Part shown: positions 40,771-49,840 of the stretch, piece by piece
Numbering within the stretch: position 1 is the first letter of the stretch
How the letters are laid out: each line of letters opens with the position of its first letter
Virus record (IMG/VR): IMGVR_UViG_3300011116_001048
Span: 1-64,000 of that record
DNA length: 64,000 nt
From: a virus
Reading direction: 5' to 3' (one strand)
Translations under genes and position numbers: made by a program
Notes under the pieces: generated by a model
Seen by the model: the letters and a program-made list of their open reading frames with translations, nothing else
Database searches by the model: none
Told to the model about the DNA's origin: nothing

Positions 40771-40813
40771 CTCCTAAAAATATAAATATTATGTAAATTA
40801 GACATTTTAGGAG
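40771..40813 (+). promoter_or_regulatory. Inverted repeat sequestering the gene 18 ribosome site on read-through RNA
   Basis: CTCCTAAAA (40771-40779) pairs perfectly with TTTTAGGAG (40805-40813). The right arm contains the gene 18 Shine-Dalgarno AGGAG. The late promoter lies in the loop, so transcripts beginning there (about 40794) lack the left arm. T4 uses a similar arrangement for lysozyme gene e. Confidence 0.6.
40781..40788 (+). promoter_or_regulatory. T4 late promoter (TATAAATA) before gene 18
   Basis: An exact consensus octamer, in the loop of the inverted repeat. The predicted +1 is about 40794. Confidence 0.8.
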
Positions 40814-40818
40814 AAAAA

Positions 40819-42006
40819 ATGCCAGTAACTACACAAAATAACGTTTTTACTTCCACAACATTCAGTGAAGCAGCTTCTCCACTGGTGGCTGGTGTGGTTT
40901 CTTTTAGAGGATTAGTTCAACTGTTTGGTAAAACTGGAAGTAATGGTACATCTGAAGTAGAAATTGGTTTAATGGGCGTTTCTAGCGTAAACGAATGGTT
41001 TAGCAGACTATATTCCAGCAGTGTTGGTGTGTCTGGTCCAACCGGATCTTGGGCTGGCGAATGGTGGGCAGTTCATAATTATTTACAATACGGTGGTGTC
41101 TGTTTAGTAGGTGCCACTGGTTCAACCGGTGATTATTATAGCGCAAATGGTGTATTAGGAATCACCAAAACCCCACTCCACAACAAATCTTTAGCATCTA
41201 TTGATGTGGTTTTTGAAGCAGGAAATACATTCTCAGTTGGTGCTGCCGTAGATATTGCAACAAATAGAAAAGATTGTATTGCCATAATTGGTAATATCAA
41301 TAAAATAACAGGAATTCCTCTAAGCACAACTTATACTAATCAACTATTAGATTTTGGTACAAACGCAACCAGTGAATACGTGGTTTACGTTGCTGGTAGA
41401 AAGAAATTTACTGCTGGTGTTGGTACCGACGTAATTATTTTAGAAAACAATCTAAGTCCAGATGTTGCTGGTTGTATGGCTCGTTCTGCCAGAGATTTTA
41501 CTATTTGGTCGTCGCCTGCAGGAAAAACCCGTGGACGAATATTAGGAGTTATTGCTTTACAACAAACATTTAACGAGACAGATTCAGATTATTTAGTTGC
41601 AGGAAATGTAAATCCTGTAATGGTTCTTCCCGGAGAAGGAACATTTTTAATGGGTAATGAAACCTCATACACTAGTACTGGTTCATTAAGTAAGATTAGC
41701 ACCACTAGTATGGTTGCATACCTGAAAAAACAACTACTATCTGTCGCTCAAGGGTTACTGTTTGAAGTAAATGATGCCAGTACTCGTCAAAGAATGGTGT
41801 CTTCAGCTACACCCATTTTAGAATCAATTAAATCTGGAAATGGAATTACAGATTATCGTGTGGTTTGTGATGACACCAACAACACGAGCACAACAATCTC
41901 TCAAAATAAACTAGTTGTAGACGTGTACGTTAAACCAACATTTACAGCAGAAACACTGGTAATTACCATTATAAATACTACAACTTCTCAAGCATTTAGT
42001 GGCTGA
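40819..42006 (+). CDS. 18: Tail sheath gp18, compact
   Basis: 395 residues, much shorter than T4 gp18 (659). It keeps an N-terminal MPVTTQNNVFTSTTFSEAASPLVAGVVSFRGLVQLFG segment, the AGEWWAVHNYLQYGGVCLVG region and a C-terminal polymerisation domain with SVAQGLLFEVNDASTRQRMVSSATPILESIKSGNGITDYRVVCDDTNNT. The protruding domains of T4 appear to be missing. AGGAG lies five bases before the ATG. Confidence 0.9.
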   Translation: MPVTTQNNVFTSTTFSEAASPLVAGVVSFRGLVQLFGKTGSNGTSEVEIGLMGVSSVNEWFSRLYSSSVGVSGPTGSWAGEWWAVHNYLQYGGVCLVGATGSTGDYYSANGVLGITKTPLHNKSLASIDVVFEAGNTFSVGAAVDIATNRKDCIAIIGNINKITGIPLSTTYTNQLLDFGTNATSEYVVYVAGRKKFTAGVGTDVIILENNLSPDVAGCMARSARDFTIWSSPAGKTRGRILGVIALQQTFNETDSDYLVAGNVNPVMVLPGEGTFLMGNETSYTSTGSLSKISTTSMVAYLKKQLLSVAQGLLFEVNDASTRQRMVSSATPILESIKSGNGITDYRVVCDDTNNTSTTISQNKLVVDVYVKPTFTAETLVITIINTTTSQAFSG

Positions 42007-42018
42007 TAAGGAATTTCA

Positions 42019-42591
42019 ATGGCCAATCATTCAATAACAGATTTTATTTCTAAATTTGGTGGTGGAACCAGAATTAACCGTTTTCACGTAACCGGTAAAT
42101 TGGGTGAATCTACAGTATTGGATGATAATGGTGGTACGTTTCATATTCGTGCTGCATCTTTGCCCGCATCCCAAATAGGCGGAATACCAATAAATTACAG
42201 GGGAAGAACTGTGGTGTACCCCGGCGATAGAGTTTACGCACCTTGGCAAATTACAGTTATTGATGAGAATCCAAAATCAACACAAACCGGTAAAACGCTT
42301 TATAAGGCGTTTCACGACTGGAGCAACCAGATCAATAATCACAAAATAAATACAAGTACCCAAACAAATCCGTCTAAGCATTTTTCTGACCAATCTTCCA
42401 GTGCAGCTTCAACGTGGTCCATCAAGCAACTAGATACTAACGGAACAACAGTTATACGCGAATTTAAATTATATAATTGCTGGCCCATGGTTGTTGGAGC
42501 AATCGAACTGGATATGAGTCAGGACAACGTTTTAGCGTCATTTTCTGTGGTCCTTGCGTACAGTCATTTTGATTATGTACTTTCTAACTAA
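42019..42591 (+). CDS. 19: Tail tube gp19
   Basis: 190 residues (T4: 163). FISKFGGGTRINRFHVTGKLG, the ASLPASQIGGIPINYRGRTVVYPGDRVYAPWQITVIDE strand block and a C-terminal YNCWPMVVGAIELDMSQDNVLASFSVVLAYSHF identify the tube protein. It directly follows the sheath gene, as usual. Confidence 0.92.
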   Translation: MANHSITDFISKFGGGTRINRFHVTGKLGESTVLDDNGGTFHIRAASLPASQIGGIPINYRGRTVVYPGDRVYAPWQITVIDENPKSTQTGKTLYKAFHDWSNQINNHKINTSTQTNPSKHFSDQSSSAASTWSIKQLDTNGTTVIREFKLYNCWPMVVGAIELDMSQDNVLASFSVVLAYSHFDYVLSN

Positions 42592-42609
42592 AGGAATAGG
42601 TGAAAATAT

Positions 42610-44184
42610 ATGGAATTAGAACTGTTCGGATTCTCAATAGGCCGTAAAAAACAACCACAAGAAACTCGTGATGTTATCACGCCAGAAGCATACGATGGTG
42701 CGTATGTTTTAGAAACTGGTGGTGTTTTTGGTACTTTTGTTGATTTCTCTGGTTCGATTCGTGATGAAAATCAGATGATTCAACACTACCGTTCCATGTC
42801 ATTATATCCAGAAGTAGACATGGCGATTGAAGATATTGTTAATGAAGCAATAGTATTAGATCTAGACCGCAAACCAATTAAATTAAATTTAGATCATGTT
42901 AATCTATCAGAAACTATTAAAACTAAGATATATTCTGAGTTTAATCACATTTTAAAGCTGTTGGATTTTGCCAATAAAGGTCCAGAAATTTTTCGTAGAT
43001 GGTATATTGATTCTCGACTATTTTACTACAAAAAAGTAGATAAAAACGATCTACGTAAAGGGATCACCGAACTTATTCCAGTTGATCCTGTTAAAATTAA
43101 AAAAATTAGAAAGATAGAAAAAGACCGAGCTGTTTACGGCGGTTCTGGTCCTTTCTCTCCCACCAAAGAAATTCAAGAATACTTTGTGTACACTGATACC
43201 GATAAAGAATCCACGTTTCCAACCACTTCGTCTGGGTGGAAAATTGCTCCCGACACTATGGCGTATGTACACTCTGGTATAGTAGACAGTGTTACTCGTC
43301 GTATAGTTGGTCATTTACAAAAAGCTGTACGCCCACTAAATCTTCTACGTCAAATTGAAGACGCCGTTGCCATTTATCGTATTTCTCGTGCACCGGAACG
43401 TCGTATTTTTTATGTAGACGTAGGTAATCTTCCTAAACAAAAGGCAGAACAATATTTACGCGAAATCATGAATCGGTATCGTAACAAAGTAATTTACGAT
43501 CCTAATACTGGTCAAATTAAAGACGAACGCAACCACATGAGTATGCTTGAGGATTTTTGGATGCCTCGTCGTGAGGGTGGCCGTGGTACCGAAATTAGCA
43601 CCTTAGATGGTGGCCAAAATCTAGGTCAAATGGAAGACGTAATGTACTTACAACAAAAGCTTTTCCGTGCTCTTGGTGTACCTATTTCCAGAATGATGGG
43701 CGAAAGTGGCTTTAACATGGGTCGTTCTGCAGAAATTACACGCGATGAAGTTAAATTTAATAAATTTATTGATCGTCTACGTCATCGTTTTTGTGGGCTG
43801 TTTTTAGACGTTCTTAAGACTCAGATAATTCTTAAAGGAATTATGACTGAAGAAGATTGGAACCGTATTAATCAAGATATTACGTTTAGATTTAATAACG
43901 ATTCTTATTTTACTGAATTAAAAAATAATGATATTTTAAGAGAACGTTTAGATATTATTGCTGCTGTTACGCCTTATCTTGGAAGATTTTTCTCTAACGA
44001 ATACGTCAGAAAGAACTTCTTAAAACAATCTGAAGAAGACATTTTACAGATTGATGCAGAAATTACTCGTGAAATGCAAAAACAAGCAGAAGCACAAGAA
44101 ATGCAAGCGTATCAACAAATGTTGGCCGGAGAAGACCCAGAAGCAACTGAAGAAGAAACACCACAGGAAGAATCGCCAGAATGA
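42610..44184 (+). CDS. 20: Portal vertex protein gp20
   Basis: 524 residues (T4: 524). The conserved core MIQHYRSMSLYPEVDMAIEDIVNEAI, FRRWYIDSRLFYYK, APERRIFYVDVGNLPKQKAEQYLREIMNRYRNK and EFWMPRREGGRGTEI-type (here EDFWMPRREGGRGTEI) is diagnostic. The acidic Gln/Glu-rich C-terminus is usual. It forms the dodecameric DNA gate and nucleates prohead assembly. Confidence 0.96.
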   Translation: MELELFGFSIGRKKQPQETRDVITPEAYDGAYVLETGGVFGTFVDFSGSIRDENQMIQHYRSMSLYPEVDMAIEDIVNEAIVLDLDRKPIKLNLDHVNLSETIKTKIYSEFNHILKLLDFANKGPEIFRRWYIDSRLFYYKKVDKNDLRKGITELIPVDPVKIKKIRKIEKDRAVYGGSGPFSPTKEIQEYFVYTDTDKESTFPTTSSGWKIAPDTMAYVHSGIVDSVTRRIVGHLQKAVRPLNLLRQIEDAVAIYRISRAPERRIFYVDVGNLPKQKAEQYLREIMNRYRNKVIYDPNTGQIKDERNHMSMLEDFWMPRREGGRGTEISTLDGGQNLGQMEDVMYLQQKLFRALGVPISRMMGESGFNMGRSAEITRDEVKFNKFIDRLRHRFCGLFLDVLKTQIILKGIMTEEDWNRINQDITFRFNNDSYFTELKNNDILRERLDIIAAVTPYLGRFFSNEYVRKNFLKQSEEDILQIDAEITREMQKQAEAQEMQAYQQMLAGEDPEATEEETPQEESPE

Positions 44185-44594
44185 AAACGCCAGCTAGACT
44201 GATGAACATGGTCCTCAGGGGGCATGCAGACAAATTTAAAACCGTACTGCAAGAAGAACTAGCAGAACGTGCTTCTGTGATATTACAAGAATTCTATAAA
44301 CTAGAAGGCCAAAAAATACTAGACAGTATACAGGATACTAATGTTTCTGTTTCGGTACCACAATCCACACTAGAACGCCCCGCAGAATCTACGTCAAATT
44401 TTTTTCCAGAAAGTACGTATCAATTAAAAGATGGAAATATTGGAATATTAACCGAAAACGAACGACACTTAATAGCCAAATTACACAAAAATCTAAATAT
44501 TGATAATAAAGAAAGAATGGTAAAATTATTGTCAGAATCACGAGAATCTTTTAATAGAGTTCTCAAATTAGCAAAAACAGAGAATAAAAAGTAA
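44181..44594 (+). CDS. Prohead core protein candidate (gp67/68 position)
   Basis: 137 residues, helical. VLRGHADKFKTVLQEELAERASVILQEFYKLEGQKIL is like the opening helix of the next protein (SHA-x-x-x-x-x-x-E-L-x-x-R). T4 has small core proteins 67 and 68 between portal and protease, so a core role is inferred by position. It overlaps gene 20 by four bases. Confidence 0.6.
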   Translation: MKTPARLMNMVLRGHADKFKTVLQEELAERASVILQEFYKLEGQKILDSIQDTNVSVSVPQSTLERPAESTSNFFPESTYQLKDGNIGILTENERHLIAKLHKNLNIDNKERMVKLLSESRESFNRVLKLAKTENKK

Positions 44595-44603
44595 GGAATA
44601 CCC

Positions 44604-44978
44604 ATGGAAAATAACAAATTAAAATCATTTATTGGTTCTGTCATGAGTGAAAATTTAGCTCATGCTAAAACAATCATTCACGACGAATTAAATAAAAGAT
44701 TAGGCTCTGCTCTAGAAGATAAGTTTGAAACTTACGCTTCTTCAATATACGAAGCTTCCGATGCCAAACCTGATTTCTTAGACTTAGATAAAGATGGAGA
44801 CACCGACGAGCCAATGAAAAAGGCTGCAAAAGAGGCTGAAGAAGGAGACGAAGATGAGACCGAGAGCGAGGACGAGTCTGAAGAAAAAGAAGAAGGTGAG
44901 TCCGAAGACGAAGAAGATGAGGAAAGTGATGAGGACTCAGAAGAAGATGAAGAAGATTCGGAGGAAGAGCAAGACTAA
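44604..44978 (+). CDS. Acidic prohead core protein, gp67-like
   Basis: 124 residues. A helical N-terminal third (SVMSENLAHAKTIIHDELNKRLGSALEDKF) precedes DFLDLDKDGDTDEPMKKA, an EF-hand/dockerin-like D-x-D-x-D-G-x-x-D loop, and a tail of about 45 residues that is almost entirely Asp, Glu and Ser. T4 gp67, the internal peptide precursor, also has a long acidic tail. Likely cleaved by gp21. Confidence 0.65.
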   Translation: MENNKLKSFIGSVMSENLAHAKTIIHDELNKRLGSALEDKFETYASSIYEASDAKPDFLDLDKDGDTDEPMKKAAKEAEEGDEDETESEDESEEKEEGESEDEEDEESDEDSEEDEEDSEEEQD

Positions 44979-45625
44979 TGAAACTAATAACCGAGACAGT
45001 TGAACAAGTAGAATTTATTACTGAGGCCGCTGCTGATGGTGCAAAGTCTTATTTTATTGAGGGTACCTTCATGCAAGCGGATACCCTTAATCGTAACAAG
45101 AGAATGTACCCCAAGCACATTCTACTAAATGAAGTGGCTCGTTACACCAAAGAGTTTGTGAACAACAGCCGTGCTTTTGGTGAATTAAACCATCCATCAG
45201 GTCCAACTGTAAATCTTGATCGCGTTGCAATTATTATTAAAGAACTTAACTGCAACGGCACGGATGTGTACGGTAAAGCCAAAGTAATGAGCACCCCCAT
45301 GGGCGAAATTGTCAAGAACCTTATCAACGAAGGTGCTCGTCTTGGCGTTTCAACTCGTGGCATGGGTTCACTTAAAGCCAAGAACGGATACAATGAAGTT
45401 CAACCAGACTTTATGCTTTCTGCCGTAGATATCGTTGCAGATCCATCTGCTCCAAACGCTTTCGTAAACGGTATCATGGAAGGCAAAGAGTGGATCTGGG
45501 ACAACGGAATTCTAGTTGAACGTCACATCGAAGAGTACCGCAAACAAATTTCTAAAACTGCTGCTCGCAATTTAGAACAAAAAGGCATCAAGCTGTTTGA
45601 AGACTTCCTTAAGAGACTAAAATGA
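44978..45625 (+). CDS. 21: Prohead core protease gp21
   Basis: 215 residues (T4: 212), a serine protease of the herpes-like assemblin fold. It has GELNHPSGP (His72), RLGVSTRGMG (Ser125) and a conserved Asp in SAVDIVADPSAP. It processes the scaffold and capsid during head maturation. It overlaps its neighbours by one and four bases. Confidence 0.93.
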   Translation: MKLITETVEQVEFITEAAADGAKSYFIEGTFMQADTLNRNKRMYPKHILLNEVARYTKEFVNNSRAFGELNHPSGPTVNLDRVAIIIKELNCNGTDVYGKAKVMSTPMGEIVKNLINEGARLGVSTRGMGSLKAKNGYNEVQPDFMLSAVDIVADPSAPNAFVNGIMEGKEWIWDNGILVERHIEEYRKQISKTAARNLEQKGIKLFEDFLKRLK

Positions 45626-47244
45626 AAACAAAATTCACAGACTTAACCGAAGCTTTTGTTCAGATACAAAATCCCATGCTTACTTTTGGTGGAGTCCAAA
45701 AACAGTACTCTCCAATCAATACCCCACAACAACGTGGCCAAAAGATAGCCAGTGGTATTATGGGCGGTATTCGAGACACGTACCGCCAAATGCAAGGCCA
45801 AAATATAGCAAGTGGTATTATGGGCGGTATTCAAGACACGTATCGCCAGATGCAAGGCCAAAAGATAGCCAGCGGTATTATGAGTGGTATTCAAGACACT
45901 GCTAAAGAAATGGGAATCGGTGCAGCACAACCAGAATTTACACCAGTAGGTCAAGCAGGTCCTAAAGTAACTCCCGGTTTTACACCAACACCTTTTGGTC
46001 AAATTCCCGGAAAATTAACATCAGTACCGGGTAAACTACCAGAACAACCAATGGATCGTGCGGTACAAGATTTTAAAAATACTCCACCAGCAGGAAGTAA
46101 ACCCGGAGAAACAAATTTATTACAAAAACCATCAGAACTTCAAAAACATTTATTAAGCAGAATGAGCAAAGCTCAGTATGATGCTTATCGCGGAAAAGGA
46201 ATGACTGATGAAGACATAATGAAACAAACTTGGAAACTCCGAGAACAAGGTAAAGCTTGGACTAAACCGGCTGGGGTTTCTCAAGAAGATTGGGATAAAC
46301 TTGACGATAAAAGACAAGGAGAATATTGGGCAAACGAACGAAAAGTTCAAGACCGAATAAACGCACAAAATAAACCTGCTGGTTTAGGCGATATATCCGC
46401 TGGTGGAGAAGAGGCCCGCAGACAACAACGAGTCAGAACCGGAGAAACTAGTGGACGAGTAGTTCAACCCGGTGAAGTTGTTTCATCTGGTGCAGTTGGT
46501 ATGGGTGCTGCTCGTAGTGCTGGAGAAGGTATGCTTGGCGCAAACTGGGGCCAAAGTGTACAAACTAAATACACCGGTTATTATCAATACCCCCACCCCA
46601 AAGCTGGTATGCCCATAACTGCTGCAGATAAAAAATCACTACAAGATCGTGGTGTTGCGGTAACCGAGGGATTTAGATTTGGTAAAAATGTTTTAAAAAG
46701 TTTATTAAACGATGCGTTTGATCCCAAAAATCCATTAGGTTTGCCTAATGTTTTAGTGCCGGGATCGGTTGGTAAACCACAACCTCCAGCCGTAACTCCA
46801 AGCGGCCCGTACGTTCCAACCCCCGGTGGTGTTAAACCCAAAAACCCAAAAGTTAAATACCCCCCAATAACATCAAAAGCTCCTACTGGCAGAACAACAA
46901 AACAATCACAACTTTCACCAGAAGCAAAACAAGCACAGGACCAAGCTTTAGGTTTAATAGACAAAGTATCTGGTACAATATCCGGATTTTTAAAAGACCC
47001 TCTTGGCTCAATACGAACAGTAGCCGGTCTTGCTCTTGATCCGGGTCTTGGTCTTGTTTCCACTCCACCGGGAGAACTCGCATCTGCTACCACCGGAAGA
47101 CTGGCGGATCAAGGATTTAGTGCGTCTGGCAGCAAACGAAGACGAGATTATTATGAAAAAACATTAGGTATGCCAAGAGAAATGTCTACCATGTTGGGGA
47201 TGGCTACCTATGATCCCCGATTTGGTGCCTTGGAATCACGATAA
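45622..47244 (+). CDS. Pro/Gly/Gln-rich protein with tandem repeats in the head operon
   Basis: 540 residues. Residues about 39-93 are three near-identical 20-residue repeats (GQKIASGIMGGIRDTYRQMQ type). The rest is rich in Pro, Gly, Lys and Gln (VTPSGPYVPTPGGVKPKNPKVKYPP), probably extended or disordered, with a short helical block around 170-230. It lies between protease and scaffold genes, so it may be an internal head or core protein (inference). The first 20 residues resemble the propeptides of head proteins. No family is recognised. Confidence 0.55.
   Translation: MKTKFTDLTEAFVQIQNPMLTFGGVQKQYSPINTPQQRGQKIASGIMGGIRDTYRQMQGQNIASGIMGGIQDTYRQMQGQKIASGIMSGIQDTAKEMGIGAAQPEFTPVGQAGPKVTPGFTPTPFGQIPGKLTSVPGKLPEQPMDRAVQDFKNTPPAGSKPGETNLLQKPSELQKHLLSRMSKAQYDAYRGKGMTDEDIMKQTWKLREQGKAWTKPAGVSQEDWDKLDDKRQGEYWANERKVQDRINAQNKPAGLGDISAGGEEARRQQRVRTGETSGRVVQPGEVVSSGAVGMGAARSAGEGMLGANWGQSVQTKYTGYYQYPHPKAGMPITAADKKSLQDRGVAVTEGFRFGKNVLKSLLNDAFDPKNPLGLPNVLVPGSVGKPQPPAVTPSGPYVPTPGGVKPKNPKVKYPPITSKAPTGRTTKQSQLSPEAKQAQDQALGLIDKVSGTISGFLKDPLGSIRTVAGLALDPGLGLVSTPPGELASATTGRLADQGFSASGSKRRRDYYEKTLGMPREMSTMLGMATYDPRFGALESR
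45736..45900 (+). repeat. 60-bp tandem repeat, 2.75 copies
   Basis: Units start at 45736, 45796 and 45856 with few differences, and the third stops after about 45 bases. Encodes the 20-residue repeat of the head-operon protein. Recent duplication is likely, as differences are mostly single bases. Confidence 0.9.
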
Positions 47245-47265
47245 AACAGTTAAAAATTACTAAAT

Positions 47266-47273
47266 TATAAATA
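47266..47273 (+). promoter_or_regulatory. T4 late promoter (TATAAATA) before gene 22
   Basis: An exact consensus octamer. The predicted +1 is about 47279, giving a 16-base leader with AGGA before the ATG at 47295. Confidence 0.75.
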
Positions 47274-47294
47274 AAAAAGTACTAGGAAAAAAAT

Positions 47295-48296
47295 ATGAAA
47301 AAATCACAACAACAACGACCCGTAGTAATGGATGCCACCGGAAAAGGTGACATGGACGCAACAGGCAAAGGTTCATTCCTTGGCACACTAGACACTAGTG
47401 CCATGGAAGGCCAAGCTCAAATGAATCAAGCAAGCCTAAGACCGAACGGCAGTCAGTTTGCTGGCGATCCGTCTCGTCTAAAGCACGAGATGAAGGATCG
47501 TACCAAGGCTGCTGCCACTAATTTTGGTGTAGACGTTCCAGACACCGAAGGTGCTCACGAAGACCAAATTTCGGACACCGTTCAAGAGCACTTAACCGCT
47601 CTCTTTGGTGGCGAGAATCTTTCCGAGGAGTTTATGAACAAAGCTTCAGTAATTTTTGAAGCAGCAATCAACGAAAGAACCACCACAATTCGTGAACAAC
47701 TAGCACAAGAGAGTGCTGCTCTTCTAGAAGAACAAGTACAAAACACTGTAAACGAACTAGCTACTCGTCTAGACGAATATCTAAGTTACGTTGTAGAAGA
47801 GTGGCTCAAGGACAACAAGCTTGCAGTTGAAAGTGGTATTCGTACCGAAATCGCTGAGAGTTTTATCGGTGGTCTAAAGAATCTTTTTGAAACCCACTAC
47901 ATTGAAGTTCCAGAAAAGAAACACGACATTCTAGAAGACCTGTTCACCGAAAACAACAAGCTAGAAGAAGCACTAAACGAGCAAATTCAAGCCAACATTG
48001 ATCTCAACAAAGAAATTACTGCTGGTAAAGCTCGTTCAATCTTCCTAGAATCGGTTGCAGATCTGTCCAACGTAGACGCTGAACGTCTAGCTTCTTTAGC
48101 TGAAAGCATCGATTTTAGTAACGCAGAAGACTTCCAAAATAAGCTTCTTATTCTGAAAGAAAATTACCTTAAGGCTGCTCCTGTTGCTGCCAAAGAACCC
48201 GAAACACTTACAGAGCAAAGGAACACCACACAAGTTTCTGAAGGTCCAATGTCTGTATATGTAAACGCTCTGTCTCGTCAAACCAAAACTTACTAA
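47295..48296 (+). CDS. 22: Prohead scaffold gp22
   Basis: 333 residues (T4: 269). Long coiled-coil helices (ASVIFEAAINERTTTIREQLAQESAALLEEQVQNTVNELATRLDEYLSYVVEEWLKDN) are typical of gp22, the major scaffold removed by gp21. The N-terminus has a short repeat DATGKGDMDATGKGS. The gene is late and is followed by the capsid gene's own late promoter. Confidence 0.92.
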   Translation: MKKSQQQRPVVMDATGKGDMDATGKGSFLGTLDTSAMEGQAQMNQASLRPNGSQFAGDPSRLKHEMKDRTKAAATNFGVDVPDTEGAHEDQISDTVQEHLTALFGGENLSEEFMNKASVIFEAAINERTTTIREQLAQESAALLEEQVQNTVNELATRLDEYLSYVVEEWLKDNKLAVESGIRTEIAESFIGGLKNLFETHYIEVPEKKHDILEDLFTENNKLEEALNEQIQANIDLNKEITAGKARSIFLESVADLSNVDAERLASLAESIDFSNAEDFQNKLLILKENYLKAAPVAAKEPETLTEQRNTTQVSEGPMSVYVNALSRQTKTY

Positions 48297-48298
48297 TC

Positions 48299-48306
48299 CA
48301 TAAATA
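48299..48306 (+). promoter_or_regulatory. T4-type late promoter (CATAAATA) of the capsid gene
   Basis: CATAAATA. The predicted +1 is about 48312, giving a 23-base leader with AAGGAG before the ATG at 48335. Confidence 0.7.
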
Positions 48307-48334
48307 ACTAAAACTTTTCAAGGAGAAAATTAAA

Positions 48335-49756
48335 ATGTCAATGGATTTTGCAAACCAAACCCCCTACGATACACTCGTAGAAAAATGGAATCCTCTACTA
48401 AACCACGAGGCACTTCCAGAAATTCAAGATACTTACAAGAAAAAGTGCACTGCTATACTACTAGAAAACCAAGAGAAGGCTCTTCGTGAGCAATATCTTG
48501 TTGAAGCTCCAACCAACTCTATGGGCGGCAACCCAGCCACTGGTCAAGTAGGTGCTGCTTCCGGCGGTATCGCAGGTTACGACCCAATTCTTATCAGCCT
48601 AGTTCGTCGTAGCATGCCTAATCTCATGGCCTACGATCTAACCGGCGTTCAACCAATGAGCGCACCAACCGGCCTAATCTTTGCCATGCGTAGCCGTTAC
48701 GGTGGTCAAGGCACAAGAGGCAACGTAACTGGCGAAGCTCTGTTCCAAGAGCCATGGGCTAAGTTTGGTGGTTCAGCCGGTACTTCAGCCGGTGCACCAT
48801 TCTCAGCTACCGGCGGTATTAACCCAGTCGGTGTAAGCGGTGGTACTAGCGGTGGTTTTGCTCAAGGTCCTAACTTTGGTATCCGCGATAGCGCATTTGA
48901 CATCAACGGATTCCGTGGTTTGCTTACCAGCACTAGTGAAAATCTTTCAAACACTTCACCAGCGTTCCAAGAAATGGCGTTCAGCATTGAGCGTCTAGCT
49001 GTAGAAGCCAAGACTCGTGCCCTAAAGGCTGAGTACAGCACTGAGCTAGCTCAAGACCTCAAGGCTGTTCACGGCCTAGACGCTGAGAGCGAGCTTGCTA
49101 ACATCCTTAGCACCGAAATTCTCAGTGAAATTAACCGCGAGCTAATTTATACTCTATACCGCACAGCTAAAGCCGGTTGCCAACAAAGCGATCTAGACAA
49201 CAGAGGCGTGTACGATCTTAACACCGACTCTGACGGTCGTTGGAGTGCCGAGCGTTTCCGTGGCCTCATGTTCCAAATTGAGCGTGAAGCTAACGTAATT
49301 GCCAAGGAAACTCGTCGTGGTAAGGGTAACTTTGTTGTTTGCAGCAGCGACGTTGCTTCAGCTCTCGCCATGGGTGGCTTCCTAAACCTCACTCCTGCCT
49401 TACAACCTCAACTAGAGGTTGACGACACCGGCAACACTTTTGCTGGTATCCTCAACGGCAAGTTCAAGGTTTACATTGATCCGTACGCTGCTCTAGGTTC
49501 AAACTTCTGCCTAGTCGGCTATCGTGGTGCAAGCCCATACGATGCCGGTATGTTCTACTGCCCATACGTTCCTCTACAAATGGTAAGAGCAGTTGATACC
49601 AATACTTTCCAACCAAAGATTGGTTTCAAGACTCGTTACGGCATGGTAGCCAACCCCTTCGCTGAGAACACTGACATCAATGCTCTCGGTGGAAACCAAT
49701 ACTACCGTCTTTTTGCCGTTACCAACCTCCACGGTAACACCGGTTTCGGTCTCTGA
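48335..49756 (+). CDS. 23: Major capsid protein gp23
   Basis: 473 residues (T4: 521 before cleavage), HK97 fold. PYDTLVEKWNPLLNHEALPEIQDTYKKKCTAILLENQE is the removed propeptide region, followed by LVRRSMPNLMAYDLTGVQPMSAPTGLIFAMRSRYG, the classic gp23 core signature. The C-terminal FQPKIGFKTRYGMVANPFAE is also conserved. Codon use is richer in GCT/CTA/CGT than its neighbours, as expected for the most abundant protein. A strong terminator follows. Confidence 0.97.
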   Translation: MSMDFANQTPYDTLVEKWNPLLNHEALPEIQDTYKKKCTAILLENQEKALREQYLVEAPTNSMGGNPATGQVGAASGGIAGYDPILISLVRRSMPNLMAYDLTGVQPMSAPTGLIFAMRSRYGGQGTRGNVTGEALFQEPWAKFGGSAGTSAGAPFSATGGINPVGVSGGTSGGFAQGPNFGIRDSAFDINGFRGLLTSTSENLSNTSPAFQEMAFSIERLAVEAKTRALKAEYSTELAQDLKAVHGLDAESELANILSTEILSEINRELIYTLYRTAKAGCQQSDLDNRGVYDLNTDSDGRWSAERFRGLMFQIEREANVIAKETRRGKGNFVVCSSDVASALAMGGFLNLTPALQPQLEVDDTGNTFAGILNGKFKVYIDPYAALGSNFCLVGYRGASPYDAGMFYCPYVPLQMVRAVDTNTFQPKIGFKTRYGMVANPFAENTDINALGGNQYYRLFAVTNLHGNTGFGL

Positions 49757-49790
49757 TCTAAACCGTAACTAATCACTAAACCCTAACGTT

Positions 49791-49821
49791 AAGGGCTCCC
49801 CCCAAAAAGGGGAGCCCTTTT
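49791..49821 (+). terminator. Strong terminator after the capsid gene
   Basis: AAGGGCTCCCC / GGGGAGCCCTT, an 11-bp stem with a CCAAAAA loop, followed by TTC. It ends the head operon. Confidence 0.9.
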
Positions 49822-49827
49822 CGTTTG

Positions 49828-49835
49828 CATAAATA
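49828..49835 (+). promoter_or_regulatory. T4-type late promoter octamer (CATAAATA), leaderless
   Basis: CATAAATA followed by TTATT. The predicted +1 is 49841, the A of the ATG of the tube-fold gene. Confidence 0.65.
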
Positions 49836-49840
49836 TTATT

